Source: Zygnema cylindricum | Taxonomy: Eukaryota > Streptophyta > Zygnematophyceae > Zygnematales > Zygnemataceae | Assembly (NCBI GenBank): GCA_037447655.1 | Contig: JBBHKE010002227.1 | Location: 336,698 to 400,697, forward strand | Direction: 5' to 3' | DNA length: 64,000 nt | Part shown: piece after piece, positions 10,731-22,065 of the stretch | Numbering within the stretch: the first letter of the stretch is position 1 | How the letters are laid out: the number at the start of each line of letters is the position of its first letter | The notes under the pieces: generated by a model | What the model was told of the DNA's origin: nothing | Databases searched by the model: none | What the model saw: only the letters and a program-made list of their open reading frames with translations | Program-made: the position numbers and the translations under genes

Positions 10731-13700
10731 CCGAGAGCGGAAGTCCCAAGGTCAAAGAGTGCATGAAGGTACAGCAGACGCGGAGGCCCCAGGGAAATAA
10801 CCTGCCGTACACATCGCACGTGGGACGCTTTCACTGATCGTGACGTCACAAGTACACCATCTGACAGCAATTTTCGTACGCTCCGAGGTTCTCCGTACAT
10901 TCCACGATTCCAGTTTAATGATTTTGCACCTTTCGACGAAACGACACCAGGACGAATCGAACGGCTACAGATCCCTAAGAGTATACGTGTTATTACGTAC
11001 ACGTGTCACTCTTTACGAGATCGATTCTGTCCGATGGTGTTCCTCACCATTTAGATCTTGGAGACGTGGCACCAAAAGACGGGCGAGTATTTTTCTTCCG
11101 GGATTGGTTCACCTCGTTGTAGAAAGGTACATATTTGTACAGGAAACGTCTGAAACGTACGTGGAGTTTTGTCTGGAGTGCACCGACCAGAGGTGAAAGT
11201 ACCTCATTTAAATAGTGTGTATGACCTGCATGGAGTTATGACGCGAATCATGAGATGTGTGAACTGCGAACGTTAGCAGCACTGTGCCATACGTCAACGG
11301 CCGGATCTGTCCTGAAGAAATGGGGCACTATACGGTCAGTGAGATTCGAACGGTTGAAGTTTATGATGTCCGGTGGTCCCTGACGAGTTCATTAAATACT
11401 GATCCAGAATTTAGCTTGGTGCGATATTATGAGATATAGTCTGGATGACGCTACATGACATAATGGACAACGTCGAGATTCTTTGTCTTTATGTTGAAAT
11501 CATTGGTCGGGACTCGAAGTACTGTACTTTCCGGACGACAAACCATGAGAAATTTGATGCTCCTTTACGTTCCGTATTGAAGATGCTTAGAATCACATAA
11601 GCTGCAATCTAGAAGATACACGTGTCGTGGAAAAGTGATTCCATCGTTTCAGTGGTCCACGGAATTGAATCCCGAAATCTTTGAAAGGCAAGTGCTATAA
11701 TCTCCTCACATGTAAATAACTACGAATATGTTGCTAGTTCATCAAGACATTTCAAACAAAATTACTGTAGTCTAGAATAATGAGACGTGGCATGTTTGAG
11801 GCCACTTCTATATCTTGTACTGTAGATCGAATCATCTACAAAAAATCCTACGGCCGAATCGGTGTTATAGGCAAATAAAAAGCCCTCCGTTAGTTGGAAA
11901 GAAAGTCTAGCAGTCTAGCTGGAAAGAAAGTTAACGGACACGCGACCAATTTTTTTCTCAAAAAAAGCATTCAACCAATAGAATTTAAGCAATTTATGTT
12001 ATTCCAATGCATACGACAACCTTAACGAAGAGCTCTCAGTTACTGGAGACATCTGTCTGTCTGTCAAAGGTCTACGTGGCTCGACCTCACCCGCTGTCCG
12101 CATTTAGGCTATCGCCACTTATGGTAGGAATATACGTTGACTTCCACGCTGATTTCAAACCCGTACAAAATATTTGACATTGTCGTCGCTATTCACTGAT
12201 TCAGGCGATTCCGGATTTTGGTACAGCTTGCATGCTACAATAACATTGATATTAGGGTCAATCGCTCTATTTTCAAGTACTGTTTTCGTACTTTTAATAT
12301 AGTGTTGACTCTATTAATTCACTAAAAGCGCTAATTCCATAGCGAACATACTGGAATCTGTTTCGCTGTCGTACATATAACTTAACATAAAAAATGCTTA
12401 ACATAATAGCGACGGGAGGTGTACACCCCAAGAATAAATACGACGAATAATAGGTTGCCGCCAAGTCATGTGAATCCTGTGTCGGTGAAATGAAAAGAAG
12501 GCACCAAAATTCCTTGTCTTTTTTTAAACACGTGTCAGTAATTCAGCCGTTCCCACTTTTGGCACGCGGCGTGAGCGTCAAGTTGACACGATCTGCGAAG
12601 CGGGACCAAGACCTAAAAGAAAGGATAGAAATCGGAAACGCGGTACCGTACGTTTAAGGGGGCAAACCGTACTTCCCAGGTGATTTTGGCCGGTGTGTCG
12701 GTCGCACATAATAAATAATACGATATTCCGGCAAATCATACTTTTGAATTGGAGATATTTAAGCTGTGCAGCGATCTTCTATCGTTACAGTCACACGTTT
12801 CCCGTTACAATCGTAACTATGAAACGTAAAGTACACACGCTCCCCTAAGGGCTTTTCCGTATCTACGGCGGAAATTGCAATAATCACTTGTCGCTTAGTA
12901 TATAAAACCGTACATCTAATTTTGGTATCCCAATGATGGCCTTTTTAGTCGTTGGAACGATAGATCACAACTGCGGATTTCTTACGGCGACCTTCCATGG
13001 ACTCATTTCTTTGGTGGTGCAGAGCCTCTCGGTCACGTTACATAATTAATCTTCTATGGCCTCAGTGTGGAGTTCCGCTTAGTTCGCTCTTCGTAGAGTA
13101 CACCATGGGTGGAATTCCATTGAGGGCGGAATTCCATTGCTAACATATTGCAATTTCTAAAGATGTCTTATGTATAACTTTTCCTAAGGCGGCCGGATGA
13201 AGACCTAACTTATTAAGCAAATTGTGTGTTGTTGAAAGCTTAAATATATAAGTTCTGTTCAAAATTGTAACAAATGAATTTATTCCCTCGCATAACTATA
13301 TGCAAATGCATTAAACGGGAAGAAAACAAATCACACAGTGGACATTTGTGAAAAAGTTTAATTGATCAAATACGATAAAACCTTCCACGTGTATGGATCA
13401 AATCAACCATACATCTTTGGTATTCGGAATAAATTTGTTATTATACATTTGTAACCTTTTTTCCGATCGCGATCTCGCGACATCTTTCAATGACAAAATT
13501 TGCTCGCATGAGGTTACTACAACATATCAGTTGTTCCAACTCCAAACTTTGTAATTGTAATAAAACTAAACAATTCCATTGTGAAATCCGTTTCGGGGCC
13601 ACGTGTTCACATACGTCAATGTGGTTAATGATGCCCATACTCTTTACGGCGGGTCAATCTTTAGGTTTGCCCACCTAACTTCATATGATTAAAATATTTT

Positions 13701-14549
13701 ACTACAGACAATATATGCCTCTACATTTACTTATGATGTAAGAATCTTCACCAACAAACCTTATCTGAGGTAGCTTGAGAAGGGTTAACTCGACTAAGGA
13801 AAAAAGAAATGCACCTATGAATTTAATAACCACTATTTCGTGCTTAACAAGCGTCGATCACAATGTTTTTATTAATATATACTCATCGTTCACGGGTGTA
13901 CACAATAAGACTATATTCTACTCCCTACAAATACTCGTTTTCTTGGCCGACAAACTTTTTACTATTTTATACCATTTATCGACAACCTCGGCGATACTAG
14001 TGAAAACGATAACCTTGCCATTTTATTCACGATTTCAAACCTTCTATATACTTGCCTTAAATTTTGTTGCGATCAGCATTGTAAATACCCTTAAGAAAGA
14101 ACAAATGGTTATATTTATTTCTCGTTCACAATTTGGTCAAATTGTCAAGGTTTGTGATAGGTGGTTGAAATTCAATAAATAAGCATTCTCACAACAAGTC
14201 ATCGCGTAATCAGAAGCTTTATGTTTCACATGCACAGTCATATGTTTTAGTAATATTAGCGGTCGTGAGCATTGATGTAAATAGTAATTTTAAACTAATA
14301 CACTTAAAAGCTTATCCATATCCTTAATAACATTGTCACTTAGTAACTGTTTTGTTTGATTAATCATTGCATTCACGATATTTTTTCTATGTTTGTGTCA
14401 AATTATTGGCAAGCCTAATAATTGTAATTTATCATTTAATACTACACCGTTAATCGTTATTAGAGTAAAGGAATAAATAGCGTAAAAAAAATAGTGTTAT
14501 TAACACTAATCCGGAATTTATTTTTTTTGAAAAAATATATATACATACT
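10731..14549. other. Long non-coding stretch without recognised gene
   Basis: No ORF shows a recognisable family. The longest (13775-14182, 135 codons, plus strand) lies in very AT-rich sequence and has the Phe/Ile/Leu-rich composition expected by chance there. CGTACG-type motifs recur at 10800-11200. Confidence 0.5.
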
Positions 14550-14985
14550 AATTAATCCCTAACTGTAATTTGGGTCGTCCTGAATAATATATACCCACCC
14601 TTTCGATGTCTACAGTAATATGTGTACCCGTACAAAATGTGACAATTTGTACGCCGTCGCGTTGTTCACACGGTCGGCGGACGAACATATGAGAACGTGA
14701 TTTTTGTCAACGAGTGTGCGTCTCTTTCTTCCAATGCACGTTCACATGTGTGCGCAATAATGCTAAGTGTCTTTTTATGCATTTGTAATGCAAAAAGTAA
14801 CATTTCGTACGGAGATACACTGTCCGTACGCCACACTATTTCCATCGCAGTGTACTTCTATCATTAACGCAAATTGAAAAAAAACCCTTATTAGAATAAT
14901 GGAACAAATGGAATTATAGATTGTATTTGAGTTTTTTTTTTTGGAAAAAGGGAACTGAATTAGCGTTATTTACTCTAAGGGTGAA
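14550..14985 (+). repeat. Interspersed repeat, paired with 39345-39782
   Basis: The two copies share most bases in the same orientation, from around GTCCTGAATAATA to the CTCTAA end motif, including GAACATATGAGAACGTGATT. There is no coding potential. It is probably a non-autonomous DNA transposon. Confidence 0.75.
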
Positions 14986-15855
14986 GTTCCACCATACGTT
15001 TCTGTAATTGTACGACAAACTCTACAGACTGGGTCGATTGAGTAGATGTTCCATCACGTAGAGTCTGTAAGCCCCGTGTTCTAAATTGACTGGCACCACG
15101 CAAGCTAAGATCCGATATTGAATATCTTTCGGATTTTTAGCACCGACAAACTTAACTTCAAATCTTGACTTGCGTACCATGTACCTGCGTACGAAGTAAT
15201 TACGACAAAACTTTTATACTTTTTGCAGACGCAAGTCTGTACGCCAGCTCAATTTTCAGGGTTTCGTTTTTTTAACATAATGAAAGTCCTTTGATAGAAA
15301 TAGTGTGACGAGCAAAAGTTGCCAAAAATAGCGTGACGAGGGAATGTCACGAAATTTCGTTTTTATTTTCGGTTGTATTTTGGAAACCGCGTGTCATGTG
15401 CAAATCTTAAGATTTTTTGTTGGTTTTTCATCATGATAGCTTAATCGTCCAGCGTGTCACGATTTTTTTTTTCTATATCTCCCAACCCACCTCCTCGAGG
15501 TGAGTTGACACTTACAGAAAAGAATGAAGCGAACTCCTCGCAGATGAACATCCGACGGCCAGTATTACCTCCAAGACTTTCGGAGAGTATCGGCAAGATT
15601 CTCTGTAATGTTGCTTTTTGTATTCAAACAAAATAGGCGGTACGATTTGGTACGGAGGGTCGTGGATTTTTGTAAACTACGCCACTTTTGGCATGATGGA
15701 ACGTCACCCTAATAGCGATTGGCGGTGTATTAAATCCTCAACGCTACTAACGATAGGCGGTGTAGTGTGGTGTACATTACACCGTTATCGCTATTAGAGT
15801 TAACTCTAATAGCGATGCAATGTGTACTGTACAGTACACCGTGAATCGTTATTAG

Positions 15856-16727
15856 TAGTGTTGTGTATCGGTAAGCATTTACCGATAACCGATATGGACC
15901 TTTTTTTTCGGGTTCTCGATAATCGATATATTGGTTCGATATATCGTTATCGGTCTTATCGCCGATAAGTAACTAATAACATCGATTACTTATCGGCGAT
16001 AACACCGATAACAATAACTATCTGCGATAAATGTACGGTCCGTACACATAAATGCACGGCATGTATACTCAGTTGTACGTCTTATTCCTCTGACGCGCAA
16101 AAAGTACAATAGCCGCCATGACGTCTGTACGGTTTTGGTACGGATCCAATATAAACGATGTACCTTTCACATCCGACGCCATGACTTTGTCCCTTTATTC
16201 CTTGGGATCCACTGGACACCTGCCACGTGTCAATCTGTCAGATTTTTTGGCGTAAGTTGCCAAAAGAGCCATCCCGGGTTGCTAGCGCTCACGCTGGACG
16301 TCCGCTTGTACTTTTTAATTCCAAGTCGTCCGTTCGATTTTGGCGGCGCGCAAAATATTATTTTGTGTCCGTCGTCCTTTTTCCGTTCCGTGTTCACCAG
16401 TTTGTCTGTAAATTCCGTATGTCGCCGTAAAAACATGTTTTCAGTTAACCGGCCTATGTTTTCTGTGCTGCTTTGTCCGTAATAATTTTCAGTTAAATAG
16501 TTATGGAACAGATTCGTATACGTGGCATGCCATTCTATATAATGTAAATAGTATAATACAGTATTTAATAAGGTAATATAGTATGCGTACTATATATTTG
16601 TATAGTTATCGTCGATATGGAATTTGTTGATCTCCAACCGATATATCGGTACCTCTTACCGTTTGATAACCGATGACTATCGGTATCGGTGTTATCGCGA
16701 TAAGTTTTTTACCGATACACAACACTA
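15856..16727 (+). mobile_element. 872-bp terminal-inverted-repeat element with CGATATATCG palindromes, copy A
   Basis: The ends are TAGTGTTGTGTATCGGTAA and its inverse TTACCGATACACAACACTA. Both ends carry clusters of CGATA/TATCG palindromes that can form hairpins. The middle is non-coding. A second copy at 18418-19268 keeps the left end and most of the body. No clear target duplication is seen. Confidence 0.8.
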
Positions 16728-17759
16728 CACCGTGAATCGCTATTTGCGTAATAAAAAATATAGCGTAATGAAACAATTAGCGTACTTTACGGTAAATTGT
16801 GTTTTTTCGGGTACACCATGATGCTAATTTATCATGTACTCTAATTTGTAAACTGCTTTGTAAAAATTTTCGGCACATAATATGTCCACACTAGTACATG
16901 TAGATGTACCAAATTGTTCAAATCGTACGCCGTCACGTTTTTTTGACATCTGCGTATGCCGGAAAATATTTACGCAATTATATATTATTATATTTGTTGT
17001 ACTTTTTAAATTTAAAAAGGTACGAAATAGTACAGATCTGGCAGTCCATACACCACACTATTTAAAAGGACACTAAATTACAATTATGAACCGTATTGAG
17101 CGGGGTACCTCAAATAATGTGCAAAAACATTTAGCGTACTTTATTCTATTTGAGAATTTGCCCCAAAAAAAGGGGCACCCTAATTAGCGTCATGTACGCT
17201 ACTACACCGCGCATCGTTATTAGTGTCAAAGTCACTAATTTGGGTTCTTAAAATTTTGATTTTTTTCCTCAAATAGGATGCATGATTTTAATTTTTCCTT
17301 GACGTTAATTGAGGTACCGTACAAAATAGCTTAAAGAACTAAAGTTTAATAAGATCTAAATAGCGTGGTGCACGGTCGATGTCATACCGTATATAAATGT
17401 ACCTTTTCAAGTGAAAAATTTACAAAAAATGAATTAAATCGGACGCGTACGCATAGGAATGTGCGCTAAAAAAACGGGATTGGTCTGACACGTATATTAG
17501 TCTGACATGTACGGATATTTAAATTTCACTACGGTGTACGATTTTTTGTATTTTGTACGGATACATATAATAATGTATATAATCGTACATAAAATTTTCC
17601 AATTTTGCTGTTCCAAATTAGCGTTAACAGTGAAATTAGAATAAACCTTTTTTTTTTAATTTTTAAATTCTTAATTAGCGTCAATGACGGTATATTTACT
17701 TACACACTATTTAAACTTTGACACTAATAAGGATGCGCGGTGTAGCGATTCACGGTGTA
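16728..17759. repeat. Patchwork of ACACCG-type MITE fragments
   Basis: It includes repeated ends of the form CTACACCG..AATCG(C/T)TATTAG at 16728, 17203 and 17740, separated by AT-rich non-coding DNA. No gene is seen. Confidence 0.55.
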
Positions 17760-17767
17760 GTTATTAG

Positions 17768-18409
17768 CATAGTTCAAAAGTAGGTGAAAGTAGGCCCATA
17801 CAATATGCCTATTGTATGTAAAACATACAATATGGCCTTAAGACCCATATTGTATTGGTCGCAAAATGAAAAAAAATAGTGACAGAGTCGAGTTGCACAT
17901 CGATCGATAGAGAATTAAACGTCATGTCTAAATTTTGAAAAACATTCGGTTAAAAAAAAATTTTTCTCTGAGTTTTGAGGTATTTTTTATTTAAACCGTC
18001 AGATTTGGAAGATCGGACGGTCGCTGATCAAAGTAGCGATCTTAAGTAGATTACATGAAAAGCCCATAACACAACTTATGATAGTACTATCTGCCATATT
18101 AGCGTCTGCAATTTTGAAGTCCACACTAAATAAAGCCTAAAATTGACCTATCAGGTTGCCCGTCCGCGTTTTTTTTTATTTTTTTCCGGGTTTTCTTTCC
18201 TGCGGAATGTCATCCTACGTCATGTCAGTTCGCTAAAAAAGTTCGTCAAACGGCGTGCGCTGTACTATGATCCTACGTCAGTTTCGTACGATCGTATAGG
18301 AGTGTCCACAACGCACACCCATACAGTATGCCTACTCTACGCGAGTTTAGTGCCAAGTTTTGTGCGCCTACCAAAGGCCTACCATAAAAACGCCTACTTT
18401 CGAACTATG
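17768..18409 (+). mobile_element. hAT-like MITE, copy 2 (longer form)
   Basis: The inverted ends start CATAGTTC and are flanked by a perfect 8-bp target duplication, GTTATTAG (17760-17767 and 18410-18417). It is about 190 bp longer than the other copies because of extra sequence near the right end. It is non-coding. Confidence 0.88.
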
Positions 18410-18417
18410 GTTATTAG

Positions 18418-19268
18418 TAGTGTTGTGTATCGGTAAGGATTTGCCGATAACCGATATGGACCTTTTTTCGGGTACGCGATAATCGATATATTGGTACGAT
18501 ATATCGCTATCGGTGTTATCGCCGATAAATACCCGATATTTATCGGTTTTATCGGCGATAACACCGATATCGATAACTATCGGCGATATTTGTACGGACC
18601 GTACAGATAAATGTACGGCTAGTACACTCAACTGTACGTGTCATACCCCGGACGCGCCCTTCTAACAACCCATATTTACTGAGGTGCCTACCAATCAGAT
18701 CGCACAGAAAGTACACAGAAATTACAGTAGCCGCCATGAGATCTGTACGGTTTTGGTACGGATCCAGTAAGAACGATGTACCTTTCACATCCGACGCCAT
18801 GGCTTTGTCCCTTTCTTCCTTGGGATCCACTGGGGACCTGTCACGTGTCAATCTGTTGGCATTTTGGCATAAGATGCCAAAAGAGCCATTATGGGATGCC
18901 GGCGCTCACGCTGGCCGTCCGCTCGTATTTTCTCATTCCCAGTTGTCCGTTCGATTCTTGGGGCGCGCAGAATGTTATTTTGCGTCCGTTGTACTTTTAC
19001 CGTTCCATGTTCACCAGTTTGTCGATACAATTGCGTAAGTTACCGTAAAATTCCTGTTCAGTTAACCGGCCAACGCTTATGTGCTGCGCTGTCCGTAAGA
19101 AAGCGCAGTTAAACAGAGACGGAACAGATTCTTATACGTGGCATGCCACGCTATATAAAGTAAATAATATAATACAGTATGTTATAAAGTACTATTGTAT
19201 GCATACTATATTTTTTTAAGTTATCACCGATATGGAATTTGTTGGTCTCAGACCGATATATCGCGACC
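18418..19268 (+). mobile_element. Terminal-inverted-repeat element, copy B (right end lost)
   Basis: It is collinear with 15856-16640: the same left end, CGATATATCG hairpin cluster and central region (for example CGGTTTTGGTACGGATCCA). The right inverted repeat is missing. Copy 2 of the hAT-like MITE lies directly upstream of its left end. Confidence 0.8.
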
Positions 19269-19274
19269 TATAGC

Positions 19275-19440
19275 GTCAAAAAACAATTAGCGTTATTGAT
19301 TCTAATTTAGTACCTGAGACGTGGCAAATTATGGTCCACGTACTTAAATAGCGTTATTAATTGTATTTCAGGTTTTTTTTTTTGAAAAAAGGGCACTGAA
19401 TTGGCGTTATATACTCTAATAGCGATTGGCGGTGTACTGT
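19275..19440 (+). mobile_element. Short MITE, inverse copy at 48065-48262
   Basis: It shares ACGTGGCAAATTATGGTCCA-type sequence and the end CTCTAATAGCGATTGG with the reverse complement of 48065-48262. It is non-coding. Confidence 0.65.
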
Positions 19441-20278
19441 AATGTAAATATTGTGCGATTAGTCGAGATCGCACGAAATGTCCAAAACCGATAGGTAATC
19501 TTCCCGCACGGGTTTTGGAACCCATACTTGAGTTTTCCCACACTCTGCTCGTACCGTACCGGAGCCCCCAGGTTTTTGACTTTGTAGTCGACTGACCACC
19601 CGTCAGCTCTATCGGGGCGCTTTCGGGACAAACAAAATTGGCAGCGCACTTAACATCCGTCCAATTTCAGTACTATTGAGATCGGACGGCCACAACTGTG
19701 AATCTATGACGATTTGACTTACGAAGTGCCCGCGTCCGTCAAATACTCACGGAAAGAATTTTTGTCTTGTTGAATTTGATCCGTACGGTGCTTTGCAGTA
19801 CAGCACACCCTATATCGCAATTAGTGGTATCTATTTCTGACCAGTTAAAACATCCTTTACCCGTGCACACTTGTCCAGTATACGATTGGAGACACATCGC
19901 AGCCGTGAGATTAACAGTCTGTTTGGTGTGCACAGAGAAAGATTTTTTCAGTGGCAGCAAAAAAATGGATACACCGTGTAGTCGCGCGCGAGCGCAAACT
20001 ATAGAAATGGTCCAATGCGAATCGCCCTATGCACTTTTCAGATTTGCAATGAATCAATTGTGGACACGTGGCAAGTTTGTAAAAAATAGAACCACATGCT
20101 ACGCGTCAACACGTGAAAGGCATATGCAAGCTACTGTACTGTACTTTTGTACTTTTTTTTTTTTTTTTTTCGGACTAGCTGATACTATTAGACTGAACCT
20201 CCCATTCTCCTATGTTCCTCTCTCTCCCAACTTCTCTCCTTCAATTTCTGTGCGTTTCTTCTGGTTTCTCTATCGGCC

Positions 20279-21992
20279 ATGGCGTTTACTGTGAGAATAA
20301 TCGATCTCCTCCTCTCCTTCTCCAATCCTTTTTTGAACTCGGGCATAAATTTATTTTTCTAACCGACATGTGCCTCGCAGTTCCGTTTTCCGTAAAACCT
20401 ATCATATGAATTGAAATGTTTTACGCCCATATTTTTTCTGCAGGAATCTGAGAGCGGAAAAAAAGACAACAGTAAACCAGTTTGGGTGGAGCCAAAACAG
20501 TACCATGGTGAAAAAGGGACCGGAAATAGTGTGGATTGCCCTTGTGAGGTCAGCCATGGCTGACCTAAACCCTAGAAAGTATATTATATTATAAAAATGA
20601 AGTATTTTTATGCCAGCTGGCACAATGTGACTGATTGAAAAGATGTCGGAGGGAAATCCATTGCATAAGCGACAAACTTTTTTTGGATTTAGGTTTTTCT
20701 TAGACTGATATTAGTCACAAAACGAACCGGAATCTGGCCGGTGATAATAAAGAGGGAGAAGAAGAGGCAGGGAAAGAGAGGGAGAGAGATGGGGGGAGAG
20801 TACAATATCACATTCTGTTCTTATGCTTCTTTGTTACATAAAAACCATGGCCGATTTCTTGAATGCATAACAATGCACCAATGTATAAAACTTAAACGTC
20901 AATTTAAAGAACAAGAGGGGAAAAAAAGGCATTCTCTTTTTTTCTAACAATGTACGCACTTCTTGAATTTCCTTTTTTTTTTTTGTTTATTCTCGCCCTC
21001 TCCCTCTCCCTCTCCGCTCCCGCTCCCCCCCCCACCCCCCCTCGCTTTGTTTATTCTCTTCCCCTCCCTCTCCCTCTCCCTCAAACACGCACACCGTTGA
21101 CCATCTTGCAGATCGAGAGTGGATCGCTCCTATTTGTCCTTTTCTGCACTCTTGTGGCAGCTCTCGGCCCCTTCAGTTTTGGCTACACGGTAAAAAACTT
21201 CATTCATCCTCCTATCTTCTTGTTCCCTCTGCCCCTCCTTCCCCTCCCCCTCGGCTTCCCCTCCCCGTCATTCTCACTCCTCTCTTTCCCCTCTCCCTCC
21301 TCTGCTTACCCTTCTTCCTCCTCTACTTTCCCTCTCGCTCCTTTCCTTTCCTTCTCCCTCCTATCCTACCCTCTTCCTCCTCTCCTTACCGTCTCGCTCT
21401 CTCCTTTCCCTCTCCCTCCTTCCTCACCCTCTCCCTTCCTCTCCCCTCTTTCACCGTACCATCCCTTCTCTCTCCCTTCCTTTCTTTATCCCAACCCCCT
21501 CCTTCCCTTTCCTTCCTCTCTCCCCTCTCCCTCCCCTCTCCCTCCTCCCTTTCCTTTCTACTTCCCTCGCCCTCCCGTCTCCCTCTTACCCCAACCTTCC
21601 CTGGCTTCAGATCGTTACACGTCTCCCGCCCTCCCGGGAGATGGCCACGGACCTCCCCTGTCTCCCCTCTCACTCTCCCTTCTCTTTTCCCTCTCCCTCC
21701 CCTCTCCCCTCGCCCTCCCTCCCTCCCTCTCCCTCCCCTCCCCCTCCCTCCCCTCTCCCTCTCCCTCTTCTTCAGATCGGCTACACGTCTCCTGCCCTCC
21801 CGGAGATGGCCTCGGACCTCTCCCTCAGTGTGGCCAGGCAGTCGGTCTTCTCCGCCATCGTGAGTGTGGGCGCCATGGTGGGGGCGGTGTCGGGAGGGAA
21901 GCTTGCGGATTCTTTTGGAAGGAGGGCGGCTTTGGCTTTGGCAGCCATTCCCTTCACTATGGGATGGGGAATGATCGCCTTTAGCTACGTGA

Positions 21993-22065
<73 letters not shown>

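Noticed and set aside
13775-14182. 135-codon ORF as a gene
   Set aside because: Very AT-rich, low-complexity hydrophobic composition, no recognised domain, no neighbouring exon structure.
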